Part shown: one piece after another, positions 1 to 7,379 of the stretch
How the letters are laid out: every line of letters begins with the position of its first letter
How positions within the stretch are numbered: position 1 is the stretch's first letter
DNA from: Propionibacteriaceae bacterium UBA7704
GTDB lineage: Bacteria; Actinomycetota; Actinomycetes; Propionibacteriales; Propionibacteriaceae
DNA: 44,065 nucleotides
Direction of reading: 5' to 3'
Assembly: GCA_002482525.1 (NCBI GenBank)
Contig: DLGC01000016.1
Coordinates: 130,869 to 174,933, forward strand
The notes under the pieces: generated by a model
Databases searched by the model: none
Seen by the model: only the letters and a program-made list of their open reading frames with translations
Told to the model about the DNA's origin: nothing
Position numbers and translations under genes: made by a program

Positions 1-5
1 GGGGT

Positions 6-265
6 GCGTTCGCTCCTCAACCAGCCGGTGGGGGTGAGGCCGTTTCTTTGTTTCGGCTGGTTGAGGAGGCCCGAAGGGCCGTCTCGAAACCTGGCGAGGT
101 GGTGTGTGGACTTGTGGCGGGGGTTTCGAGACGCTCGCTTCGTTCGCTCCTCAACCAGCCGGTGGATGGGGTGCGTTCGCTCCTCAACCATCCGTACGGA
201 GTCGTTGGTCGTGTCGTTTCCTTGCTTCGGTTGGTTGAGGAGGCCCGCAGGGCCGTCTCGAAACC
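6..265. repeat. Cluster of REP-like inverted repeats
   Basis: Five related copies are visible. Two read GGTTGAGG...TCTCGAAACC (54-91 and 226-265). Each contains a small hairpin, GGCCC-GAA-GGGCC or GGCCC-GCA-GGGCC. Three read the other way, with the core TTCGCTCCTCAACCA (6-28, 122-162, 173-194). The 54-91 and 122-162 copies form an inverted pair. No open frame here looks coding. Such palindromes are common between genes of high-GC actinobacteria. The cluster lies immediately past the stop codon of the minus-strand aguB, so it may act as a transcript 3' end, which is inference. Confidence 0.8.
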
Positions 266-270
266 AAGGG

Positions 271-1206
271 CTACGTGATCGGGTCGGTCAACATCCCATA
301 GCTGTCCGGACGCCGAGTCGTCAGGAACGGGAACAGAGTCAGCCAGTCGCGGCGCTGGTCGAGGTCGAGGGTTGCGACTAGGACGGCGTCTTCATCGCGA
401 GGGGCCTGCACCAGCACCCGGCCGAAGGGGTCGCAGATGAAGCTGGAGCCGTAGAAGGTGATCAGGCCCTCATTGCCCCAGCGGTTGGGCACGACCATGA
501 ACAGCCCGGAGTTGATGGCGTTGCCGATGATGGTTTGGCGCCACAGTGGCTCGGTGTCGAAGTCGGGGTGATCGGGCTCGGAGCCGATGGCGGTGGGGTA
601 GGCCAACAGCTCAGCCCCGCCCAGGCTGTAGGCGCGGGCGACCTCGGGGAACCACTCATCCCAACAGGTCGGCAGGCCCACCTTCGGGGCGGACGGCAGC
701 GGCAACTCGGTGACCGGGTAGGCGTCCTCGGCTGGGCCGGGACGGAAGTAGTGATCCTCGTAGTAACCGGCGGTGATCGGGATGTGGGTCTTGCGGGTGC
801 GAGCCAGCAGTTCACCGGACGGTGAGACCACGATCGCGGTGTTGTAGCCGCGCCCGTCTTCGGCATCGGCGCGCTCATACAGCGAGGCGTGAACGAGCAT
901 GTTGTTGGCCTTTGCCGCCTCGGCCGCCAAGGCGAAAGTGGGGCCTTCGGTGAGCGGCTCGGTCAGATCGGCCGGAAGCCCGGTCGGCTTCACGTCGGCG
1001 GGGTAGCGCATCAGCGTGATCTCGGACAGGAACACGATCTCGGCCCCGGCTGCTGCCGCCGAGGCAATGCCGTCTAGGAGTACCTCGCGGTGTTCATCAG
1101 GGTCGGCGTGCCAGCGGGTCTGCACCAAGCCGACGGTGAGTGGGGCGCGGGTGCTGGCGTCCACGCGGCACAGGGACGGCAGCGATTCGGCGATCAGGGT
1201 CTTCAT
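271..1206 (-). CDS. aguB: N-carbamoylputrescine amidase (nitrilase superfamily)
   Basis: Probably hydrolyses N-carbamoylputrescine to putrescine, CO2 and ammonia, the last step of the agmatine route to polyamines, in the cytoplasm. The 311-residue protein has the nitrilase-superfamily catalytic triad: Glu62 in FLSEITL, Lys139 in RTRKTHIP and Cys181 in LPTCWDEWFPE. The CWDEWFPE context is typical of the carbamoylputrescine and beta-ureidopropionase branch. About 20 residues precede the first core strand (TVGLVQTRW), a little longer than usual. The ATG is supported by GGAG seven bases upstream, and it overlaps the aguA stop as ATGA. Coupling to aguA makes the assignment much firmer than sequence family alone. 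It is the second gene of a two-gene minus-strand operon. Confidence 0.9.
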   Translation of the reverse strand: MKTLIAESLPSLCRVDASTRAPLTVGLVQTRWHADPDEHREVLLDGIASAAAAGAEIVFLSEITLMRYPADVKPTGLPADLTEPLTEGPTFALAAEAAKANNMLVHASLYERADAEDGRGYNTAIVVSPSGELLARTRKTHIPITAGYYEDHYFRPGPAEDAYPVTELPLPSAPKVGLPTCWDEWFPEVARAYSLGGAELLAYPTAIGSEPDHPDFDTEPLWRQTIIGNAINSGLFMVVPNRWGNEGLITFYGSSFICDPFGRVLVQAPRDEDAVLVATLDLDQRRDWLTLFPFLTTRRPDSYGMLTDPIT

Positions 1207-2243
1207 GGGCGAACTCCGGTAGCGGGCTGTTGTTGGGTGATGCAGTGAATGCCGCCGCCGCGGGCGAACAACGGGCGGGCGTCGATGCCGACCACCTCGC
1301 GTCCGGGGTAGGCATTGGCGAGCACGTCGAGGGCTTCGGCATCGGACGGATCAGCGAAGCTGCAGGCGATCACCGCGCCATTGGCAACGAAGTGATTGAC
1401 GTAGGAGTAGTCGACGTAACCCTCGGCGTCCTTCAGGACGGTCGGCGCAGGTAGCCCGATCAGCTCGAGCTGGCGTCCGTCGGCGTCGGTGGTATCGAGG
1501 GTTTCACGCAACTCGGCGCTGACGAAAGAGTCAGGGTGGTTCGCGTCGCGCTGGTCGTGATAGAGCACCACGCCCGGGCTGGCGAAGCAGGCCAGAATGT
1601 CGATGTGTCCGCGGGTTCCGAAGTCTTGGGAATCGCGAGTCAGACCACGCTTGGCCCAGATCACCTTGCGGGCTCCCAAGGTGCGGGCCAGTTCGGCTTC
1701 GACCTGTTCCTTGGACCAGTCCGGGTTTCGGAAGCGGTCGAGCTGGACGGTTTCGGTCACCAGGAAGGTGCCGTTGCCGTCGGTGTGAATGCCGCCGCCC
1801 TCATTGACCATCGTCGATTCGATGAGGGTCGCTTCGGCCGCTTCGATGGCGACCTTTGCGGCGTGTTGATCATGCCTCCAGCGCGCCCAATGCTGTTGGC
1901 CCCAGCCGTTGAAGACCCAATCCACGCCACCGAGGTGGCCGTCCTCATCGAGGACGAAGGTGGGGCCGATGTCGCGGTACCAGGCATCGTCGAGATCGGT
2001 GGTGTGTAGCTCGATGGACGCACTCAGCCGACGCTTGGCTTCGCGATGGCCGTCGGGAGTGACGAGCATCGAAACGGGCTCGAACTCAGAGATGGCGTTG
2101 GCCACTGCAGCCCAAGTCGTCCAGGCTTCCTCGGCGTCAGCGACCGTTTCGCCCAAGGTGTAGGGCGCCGACGGCCACGCCATCCAGGCGCGCTCGTGCG
2201 GTTCGGATTCGGCCGGCATGCGCCACGTAGACAATCGGGTCAC
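1203..2243 (-). CDS. aguA: Agmatine deiminase
   Basis: Converts agmatine to N-carbamoylputrescine and ammonia. This 346-residue member of the guanidino-group-modifying (PAD-type) fold shows the family motifs in order: WYRDIGPTF (88-96), NEGGGIHTDGNG (147-158), the GHID histidine block (212-215), and the C-terminal GGGIHCITQQQP with catalytic Cys334. Length matches the bacterial enzymes (about 340-370 residues). It is the first gene of the aguA-aguB operon and overlaps aguB by four bases. The upstream spacer carries a REP palindrome but no operator I can recognise. No putrescine or agmatine transporter is adjacent, so whether the pair serves biosynthesis or agmatine use cannot be decided here. 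Confidence 0.93.
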   Translation of the reverse strand: MTRLSTWRMPAESEPHERAWMAWPSAPYTLGETVADAEEAWTTWAAVANAISEFEPVSMLVTPDGHREAKRRLSASIELHTTDLDDAWYRDIGPTFVLDEDGHLGGVDWVFNGWGQQHWARWRHDQHAAKVAIEAAEATLIESTMVNEGGGIHTDGNGTFLVTETVQLDRFRNPDWSKEQVEAELARTLGARKVIWAKRGLTRDSQDFGTRGHIDILACFASPGVVLYHDQRDANHPDSFVSAELRETLDTTDADGRQLELIGLPAPTVLKDAEGYVDYSYVNHFVANGAVIACSFADPSDAEALDVLANAYPGREVVGIDARPLFARGGGIHCITQQQPATGVRP

Positions 2244-2310
2244 CTCGTGATCGGAACTGTGGTGTGGTCAATCTAATGGGTGGCCGTAACGCGGAGGTGA
2301 CGGAGTGGCC

Positions 2311-2363
2311 CTTCGACAAGCTCAGTGGGCGGCTCCCACTCCCGTTGGCTGAGCTTGTCGAAG
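2311..2363. repeat. REP-type palindrome with CTTCGACAAGCTCAG arms
   Basis: The left arm CTTCGACAAGCTCAG (2311-2325) pairs with the right arm CTGAGCTTGTCGAAG (2349-2363) across a 23-base loop. The same arms recur, degenerate, upstream of recQ and inside hsdR. It lies between the start of aguA and the stop of the TetR gene at 2412, both minus-strand genes. It may terminate or protect the regulator transcript; this is inferred from position only. Confidence 0.8.
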
Positions 2364-2411
2364 TCCGCTCCCAGCGAAGGCCGAGAACCCAAACAGTCTG
2401 ACCGGGGCCGC

Positions 2412-2996
2412 TCAGGCCTCAGGGTAGGGCGACGCCGCATACAGCCCGGCAGTCAGGATCGCGCCCAGTGACTCGGCCACCGCGGTGAGCGTGTCTTGAT
2501 CCAACGACTCTGCGCCAAAGGCGCGGGCCAACTGGCGGGGGAGTAGCAGCGGTGCCAACCCATAGATCGCCACGGTCGCGGCGGTGTGCTCGGCGTCCAG
2601 TTCGGGACGGATCACCCCGGTGGCCTGCTGATCGCTGATCAGGTTGCGCGTCGCGGCGAGAACTCGATCGAAGATCGCATCAGCGCGGGCATCGTCGTCG
2701 GTGAGCATGCGGCGCAGGTAGGCCAGATGGGCGGGGGCGCCGCTGCGTCCGGCGAGGGCTGCGGCCAGCATGCTGGCGTCCGGGGTGGCCTTGGCGGTGA
2801 ACACCGACTCGATGACCGCTGCGTCGCATTCATCGCGCAGGGCGGCTTTGGTGCCGAAGTGGTGGACGATCAGTCCGCCGGTGACGCCAGCGCGGGCTGC
2901 GATGTCGCGGACGCTGGCGCCGGCGTAGCCCTGCTCGGCGAACAGCTCGATGGCTGCGGCGATGATGCGCTCGCGTCCGGTGGCGGATTCCTTCAC
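2412..2996 (-). CDS. TetR-family transcriptional regulator
   Basis: A 194-residue one-component repressor with an N-terminal TetR helix-turn-helix (about residues 8-54: RERIIAAAIELFAEQGY, then VRDIAARAGVTGGLIVHHF) and a divergent C-terminal ligand domain. It is transcribed away from the short-chain dehydrogenase gene at 3050. The 53-base spacer holds a perfect 16-base palindrome at 3006-3021 directly upstream of its own ATG. The simplest reading is that it represses itself and the dehydrogenase and is released by a small hydrophobic ligand. The ligand cannot be predicted from sequence. Confidence 0.88.
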   Translation of the reverse strand: MKESATGRERIIAAAIELFAEQGYAGASVRDIAARAGVTGGLIVHHFGTKAALRDECDAAVIESVFTAKATPDASMLAAALAGRSGAPAHLAYLRRMLTDDDARADAIFDRVLAATRNLISDQQATGVIRPELDAEHTAATVAIYGLAPLLLPRQLARAFGAESLDQDTLTAVAESLGAILTAGLYAASPYPEA

Positions 2997-3005
2997 AGTG
3001 CTAGG

Positions 3006-3021
3006 CTATACGATCGTATAG
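3006..3021. promoter_or_regulatory. Perfect palindrome, probable TetR operator
   Basis: CTATACGATCGTATAG is its own reverse complement over all 16 bases. It sits 10 bases upstream of the minus-strand TetR ATG (2996) and 28 bases upstream of the plus-strand dehydrogenase ATG (3050). That position and length fit a TetR operator overlapping both promoters. Binding by the 2412-2996 product is inferred from adjacency. Confidence 0.7.
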
Positions 3022-3049
3022 CGATAGTGGTGTAACCCAGGAGGACACG

Positions 3050-3874
3050 ATGGCGACTGTGGCCATTACCGGCGCCAACTCAGGCATTGGGCTGCGGGCG
3101 GCCCAGCAACTCAGCACGCAGGGCCACCGGGTGCTCGCCCTGTGCCGCTCGGTGGAGCGCGGTCGTGCGGCGCTGGGGGATTCGGCCGAGGTCATCGAAT
3201 GCGACACCTCCTCGCTGGCATCGGTGGAGCGCGCGGCCGCGCAGGTGGCCGACATCGGCGTCGATGCGCTGATCAACAATGCGGCAGTCTTCGACCTGGG
3301 CATGAAGCAGCGCCAACTCAGCGCTGATGGCCACGAACTGGTCTGGGCGACCGATCATCTGGGCGCCTGGGCGCTCACCGGACGCCTCAGTGGCGCGCTG
3401 GCCGCCACCGGTGGACGGGTGGTGTTCATCGCCTCGAAGGGCCTGCTGGCTCAGCCGGGGGCGCGGATTCGGTTCGACGATGTTGGCGGCGAAGGCTGGT
3501 ATACCCCGACCAAGGCCTACTACCAGGCCAAACTGGCCCAGATCATGACGGCGATGAGTGTCGCCGAGAAGGCCCAGGACCGATTCTCGGTGGCCTGCCT
3601 GCGGGTGCCGGCCGTCCGGTTGGATGCCGCCAAGCTGGCGGCACAGCCCAAGCTGTATCAGTGGGCCTACGCCCCCAAGAACGCTATAGCCGCCGCGCCC
3701 GAGGCGGTGGCGCAGTCGTACGTCCGGTTGGCGTTGGGGCAGCCGATCGATGAGGTCTATGTCGATGAGGGACTTCAGCCGGTGTCGGTGCCGAAGTTCG
3801 CCCGCGACGCAGCCAACCGGGCGCGGCTGTGGGAATTGAGCACCGCTACGACCGGGATGGAGTGGCAGCTGTAG
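3050..3874 (+). CDS. Short-chain dehydrogenase/reductase
   Basis: An NAD(P)-dependent oxidoreductase of the SDR superfamily, 274 residues. The Rossmann glycine motif TGANSGIG is at 7-14, NNAA at 76-79, the catalytic Ser129 is in FIASKG, and the YxxxK pair is Tyr157/Lys161 in AYYQAK. The layout resembles the retinol-dehydrogenase-like SDR group, which uses varied lipophilic alcohols or carbonyls; the real substrate is unknown. AGGAGG at 3039-3044 sets the ATG. It is divergent from, and probably repressed by, the TetR protein at 2412-2996. It converges with a second TetR gene, leaving only seven bases between stops. Confidence 0.9.
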   Translation: MATVAITGANSGIGLRAAQQLSTQGHRVLALCRSVERGRAALGDSAEVIECDTSSLASVERAAAQVADIGVDALINNAAVFDLGMKQRQLSADGHELVWATDHLGAWALTGRLSGALAATGGRVVFIASKGLLAQPGARIRFDDVGGEGWYTPTKAYYQAKLAQIMTAMSVAEKAQDRFSVACLRVPAVRLDAAKLAAQPKLYQWAYAPKNAIAAAPEAVAQSYVRLALGQPIDEVYVDEGLQPVSVPKFARDAANRARLWELSTATTGMEWQL

Positions 3875-3881
3875 AGGGCGC

Positions 3882-4457
3882 CTACCGCGTGGCGAAGCGT
3901 TCCAGGGATTCCCGCACTGTGCCGTGCATGATGAACTCCACGCGCCCGACCAGTTCGACCGGATCGTCGGCCATATTGGTCGCCAGCCAGTGCATGATGT
4001 GGCCGACCACTGCCAAGGTGTAGTGATCGATGACGAACTCCCGGTCGGCAGGTTTGAGGCGCAGCTCGCCTTCGAGTTCGGCGACGATGACGGCCATCAT
4101 GGCGCGTAGCGAACGGTGGAAGAACCGCTCCAGATCGGAGTGACGCAGCGAGCGGATCACCGCATAGGTCTGCTCACGATGGGCCTTGAGGTAGACCAGC
4201 AGTTCCCGGCAGCCGTCGGCCCACTGGTCGTAGCTGGCGTGAGCCATGATGTGGTCGGCGATCTCGGCGGCGAAAACCCAGCGGGCCAGGTCATAGACGT
4301 CGGTGAAGTGGTGATAGAAGGTCTGCCGATTCACCCCGGCTGCACTGGCCAAACCAGAGACCGTCACCTTCGCCAGCGGGGTGGTTCGCAGGGCGTCGAC
4401 GAAGGCTGCGGCGAGCGCACGCTTGGCTGGCGGTGCGTCGGCAAAGCTGGTGGTCAT
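3882..4457 (-). CDS. TetR-family regulator (DhaS-like)
   Basis: A 191-residue TetR-type protein. The DNA-binding helix-turn-helix is at about 12-53 (KVTVSGLASAAGVNRQTFYH followed by HFTDVYDLARWVF). The C-terminal domain holds conserved aromatic and histidine residues like the group that includes DhaS-type activators and regulators. It diverges from the membrane protein gene at 4605. The 147-base spacer contains inverted repeats with GACA/TGTC ends (4478-4497 and 4541-4558), suggesting it controls that gene and itself. Whether it represses or activates is not visible. Confidence 0.85.
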   Translation of the reverse strand: MTTSFADAPPAKRALAAAFVDALRTTPLAKVTVSGLASAAGVNRQTFYHHFTDVYDLARWVFAAEIADHIMAHASYDQWADGCRELLVYLKAHREQTYAVIRSLRHSDLERFFHRSLRAMMAVIVAELEGELRLKPADREFVIDHYTLAVVGHIMHWLATNMADDPVELVGRVEFIMHGTVRESLERFATR

Positions 4458-4477
4458 CGATTTCTCCGCGGCGATGC

Positions 4478-4497
4478 GACAGATCGAAGAATCTGTC
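4478..4497. promoter_or_regulatory. Inverted repeat, candidate operator
   Basis: GACAGAT and ATCTGTC form perfect 7-base arms around a 6-base spacer, 20 bases upstream of the minus-strand TetR ATG at 4457. A weaker repeat with 5-base arms AGACA/TGTCT (4541-4558) lies nearer the plus-strand gene at 4605. Both share GACA/TGTC ends, though with different spacing. Assignment to the adjacent TetR protein is inference. Confidence 0.55.
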
Positions 4498-4604
4498 TAT
4501 TTCGGTGCCTGATGCGGTGACCCTAGCATCGAGATCAGAGAGACATCGGCACCTGTCTTCATCGATCACTGCTGATCGACCGCCGGTGTGAGGGAGGTTT
4601 CGAC

Positions 4605-5570
4605 ATGTTCCTGTTTGCACCAATCCCCTGGTATTCCTGGGTGGCTTGGTTCGTGGTGTTGGCCGCTTTGATTGCCCTGAATGAGGTCACTCGGCGGTGG
4701 AAGTGGGCCGGGCTGGGCTTCTTCGTCCTGCTGCCGGTGCTGCTGACTCTGTTCGTGTGGCCGATCACCGCCGGACCGGACTCCTCGACCGGTACCTGGT
4801 TCCACTGGGTGAAGGTCTATTCCGCACTAGCCGGCTGTTTGGGCTTCATGGCGATCCGCTACTGGCCCAAGTTGTCGGGCAATAAGTGGGTGCTGATCTT
4901 CCCGGCGGCGATCTTGGCGATCAACATCGCCGAGGCCTGCATTCGCGACTTCCAAGTCGGCGCGATGGGCGCCAACGGCATGGTGGACGGCGTGTTCATG
5001 CTCTCCGGCCCGTGGAACTACATGAACGGCGTGGCCGGACTGATCAACCTGATTACTATCTGCGGCTGGTTCGGCATCGTGGTGTCTTCGGATCGTTCCA
5101 AAGACATGATCTGGCCCGACATGCTGTGGTTCTGGATCATTCCCTACGACCTGTGGAACTTCGCCTACGTCTACAACTGCGTGGGGGACCACTCCTTCTA
5201 TGCCGGGGCGGCGCTGCTGATCTCGTGCACCATTCCGGCCTTCTTCATCAAGAAGGGCGCCTGGCTGCAGCACCGAGCCCACACCTTGGCGCTGTGGATG
5301 ATGTTCACCATGGCCGTGCCGACCTTCGCCACGTCCTCGATGTTCGCGGTGGAGTCCTCGCACAACCCGGTGGCGCTGTTCACCGTCTCGGCGATTGCGC
5401 TGGCCAGCAATGTGGCGCTGCTGATCTACCAGGGCTATGTGATCATCACCCGGCGTCTGAACCCGCTGCGCGATGAGCTGTACACGCATCTGTCGGGATA
5501 CCAGCAGGTGCGGGCAGCCAATGTTGCCGCAGAGCTGCCGACCGCTGATGAGGTGGCCTTGGCCCGTTGA
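4605..5570 (+). CDS. Polytopic membrane protein, DUF5692-like
   Basis: A 321-residue protein with about eight or nine hydrophobic segments, rich in Trp and Tyr. It begins with the aromatic helix at 8-26 and includes the stretch WFWIIPYDLWNFAYVYNC. A polar C-terminal tail of about 40 residues is probably cytoplasmic. The aromatic pattern (IPWYSW near the N-terminus, GPWNYMNG mid-protein) fits my memory of the DUF5692 family, for which I know no function. GGGAGG sits upstream of the ATG. It is transcribed divergently from a TetR regulator and ends at a strong hairpin (5588-5627), so it is a single-gene unit. Transport or lipid-related roles are possible but nothing in the sequence decides. Confidence 0.75.
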   Translation: MFLFAPIPWYSWVAWFVVLAALIALNEVTRRWKWAGLGFFVLLPVLLTLFVWPITAGPDSSTGTWFHWVKVYSALAGCLGFMAIRYWPKLSGNKWVLIFPAAILAINIAEACIRDFQVGAMGANGMVDGVFMLSGPWNYMNGVAGLINLITICGWFGIVVSSDRSKDMIWPDMLWFWIIPYDLWNFAYVYNCVGDHSFYAGAALLISCTIPAFFIKKGAWLQHRAHTLALWMMFTMAVPTFATSSMFAVESSHNPVALFTVSAIALASNVALLIYQGYVIITRRLNPLRDELYTHLSGYQQVRAANVAAELPTADEVALAR

Positions 5571-5587
5571 GCGGTCTATGAGGAACC

Positions 5588-5627
5588 TGAGCCGTTGTCC
5601 ACCACCCCCCAGGTGGACAACGGCTCA
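5588..5627. terminator. Strong bidirectional hairpin
   Basis: TGAGCCGTTGTCCACC (5588-5603) pairs perfectly over 16 bases with 5612-5627 around an 8-base loop. It lies between the convergent stops of the membrane protein gene (5570) and the epimerase-like gene (5652). There is no long T-tract on either strand, which is common for actinobacterial terminators. Confidence 0.85.
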
Positions 5628-5651
5628 GTCGGTTTCGGAGGCGGCGTGCGG

Positions 5652-6284
5652 TCAGGTGGGTTCGAACCCCGACCGCTTGCACTGCGACAGCCATTCCCGC
5701 GGTGAGGGGGCTGTGAACAGGCTGGTGCCACTCACGATCCAGCGGGCACCAGCCCGAGCCAGGTCGGCGCAGTGTGCAGGAGCGATGCCGCCATCAACAC
5801 CCAACAGTCGGGTGGGGTCCAGCTCGTGCAACTGTGCGACGCGATCGATGGTGACGGGTTGAAATGCCGATCCGGCCTGTCCTGGTTGGACCGACATCAG
5901 CAACACCGGAATATCGTCAGGCAGCCGAGTCAGGTCGGTCTGCGGCGAGATCGCCAGGCACGGCTGGACGCCGAGGGTGGCGATCAGGTCGACCGCCCGG
6001 AAAGCGGCTTCGATCTCGACCGGTATGGCAATCGCGGTGCAGAACTGTGCCCAAGCCGGAATCACCGGTAGCGGGTCGTGCATCATCAGGTGGGCTTCAG
6101 ACTCCACCGAGGGTGCCTGCTGGAGCAGGCTGGCTGCAGCCTCGGGCGTGAAACCGCCCGCTGCGGCGAAGACGCCATCGCTGGAGTCCCAGTGCACCAC
6201 GTTCAGGCCGTCATCGATCGCTGCTGACAAGGCCTGGAGTTGGTCAGCGACCGGGACCGACCACAGCGAGCCGGCGATCCTCAT
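5652..6284 (-). CDS. Ribulose-phosphate/allulose-phosphate 3-epimerase family enzyme
   Basis: A 210-residue TIM-barrel protein of the ribulose-phosphate 3-epimerase family. The four expected metal ligands are present: His31 and Asp33 in VHWDSSDG, His65 in EAHLMMHDP, and Asp164 in LGVDGGI. The phosphate-binding SVQPGQAG loop (131-138) and the VSGTSLF segment are also visible. It is diverged from housekeeping enzymes (WDSSDG replaces the usual DVMDG) and sits in a sugar cluster, so a dedicated C3 epimerase for a pathway ketose phosphate is likelier than central Rpe. Its ATG overlaps the stop of the SorC-type regulator as ATGA, so both are co-transcribed. The transcript ends at the 5588-5627 hairpin. 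Confidence 0.82.
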   Translation of the reverse strand: MRIAGSLWSVPVADQLQALSAAIDDGLNVVHWDSSDGVFAAAGGFTPEAAASLLQQAPSVESEAHLMMHDPLPVIPAWAQFCTAIAIPVEIEAAFRAVDLIATLGVQPCLAISPQTDLTRLPDDIPVLLMSVQPGQAGSAFQPVTIDRVAQLHELDPTRLLGVDGGIAPAHCADLARAGARWIVSGTSLFTAPSPREWLSQCKRSGFEPT

Positions 6285-7267
6285 GACTGGCTGTCGGCGG
6301 CGAGCGTGGGGAGCGCGAGGAGTCGCTCAGCGAGGTCGGCGTCCACCACCAGTTCCGAAATCAGATCAGCACGCCACAGCGCCAACACCGCATCGGCCTT
6401 GCTCGGATCGGAGGCGATGGCGATTACCCGGGGGATCCGTCGCAACTGATCGGCGGAGATCGAGAAGATGTGTTCCCCTAACTCGGGAGCGGCCAGGGAG
6501 CCGTCGGCGCGGAAAGCAAGCCCGCACACCTCGGCGATGGCACCGCGCTGCTGCAGGAGGTCCTGCATCTCCGGGGGCAAGATCGGCAGGAACTGAGAGT
6601 TGGTCACCCCGTCGCTGGTCGGCGCGAAACTACCCACCGCGGCGATGGCTGTCGTGACGGTGTCGAACAGATCGAACACCTCTTTGATGTCGACCTGGTT
6701 GCGCAGCGCCTGAGCGGCTTGCAGGTTGTCGATGTAGAGCGGAGCCATGATGGCCTTGGCCCGGTTGCCACCGATCAAGGAGGCCTGCCGAACCAGCTCT
6801 ACCGGGCTTTCGTTCAGGTTGGAGCCGACGTGGCCGGTCAGTTGTAACACCTGCACATTGGGCAGGCTCGTCAAGCTCGCAATCATGTGGGTCAGGGTGC
6901 GTCCCCAGGTGAGTCCGAGGGTCTCTCCTGCCTGCAGGGTCTTGGCCAGGTGTTTGCCGGCATTGACTCCCACCTGGTGGCGAACCTCTTCTTTGGTGCC
7001 CCAGGCGTCGACGACGACCACCGACTCCAAGCCCAAGTGGTCGCGCAGCTTCGCCGCGAGCGGGGAGTTGTTGTCGCCGCCGGTGTTGAGGCTGATCTGC
7101 ACCAGGCCTGATTCTCGAGCTTCTTTGAGGAGGCGGGCCACTTTGAACCGGCTGACGTTCAGGTCAGCGCTGATGGTCACCATGGACTCGTCGTTGAAGT
7201 AGTACCGCCGGGCTATCTCGATCATGAGGCGGTTTCGCGTGCGCTGCTTGTGGGTCAGAGTGCTCAT
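6281..7267 (-). CDS. SorC/DeoR-type sugar-binding transcriptional regulator
   Basis: A 328-residue regulator. The N-terminal helix-turn-helix (about 9-50) includes MVTISADLNVSRFKVARLLK. The remainder is a SorC-type sugar-phosphate-binding domain with the characteristic LGLTWGRTLTHM and VLQLTGHVG segments. The frame stays open far upstream, but I place the start at 7267: MSTLTHKQRTRNRLM is a natural family N-terminus, and the extension would run through the divergent permease gene. Such proteins usually respond to a phosphorylated sugar intermediate. It overlaps the epimerase gene downstream and diverges from the ABC importer genes, so it probably controls both arms through the spacer at 7268-7379. 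Confidence 0.88.
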   Translation of the reverse strand: MSTLTHKQRTRNRLMIEIARRYYFNDESMVTISADLNVSRFKVARLLKEARESGLVQISLNTGGDNNSPLAAKLRDHLGLESVVVVDAWGTKEEVRHQVGVNAGKHLAKTLQAGETLGLTWGRTLTHMIASLTSLPNVQVLQLTGHVGSNLNESPVELVRQASLIGGNRAKAIMAPLYIDNLQAAQALRNQVDIKEVFDLFDTVTTAIAAVGSFAPTSDGVTNSQFLPILPPEMQDLLQQRGAIAEVCGLAFRADGSLAAPELGEHIFSISADQLRRIPRVIAIASDPSKADAVLALWRADLISELVVDADLAERLLALPTLAADSQS

Positions 7268-7302
7268 TTGAGCACAGAATAGCACCGTTAGGCATCGTTT
7301 TT

Positions 7303-7316
7303 GCAACAGATGTTGC
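7303..7316. promoter_or_regulatory. Inverted repeat in divergent sugar-operon spacer
   Basis: GCAAC-AGAT-GTTGC forms perfect 5-base arms, 36 bases upstream of the minus-strand regulator ATG and 64 bases upstream of the plus-strand permease ATG. It is the clearest symmetric site in the 112-base spacer and a candidate operator for the SorC-type regulator. Short arms make this tentative. Confidence 0.5.
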
Positions 7317-7379
7317 GGTGTGGCGTGAGTCCGGTTACGTTGTCTGCAAGTCGAGGCCTCGAAGTGGAGGAGCTGAGCG

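Noticed and set aside
5656..5672. T-arm-like sequence GTGGGTTCGAACCCC suggesting a tRNA
   Set aside because: It encodes the last residues of the epimerase (GFEPT), and no acceptor, D-arm or anticodon arm can be folded around it on either strand.
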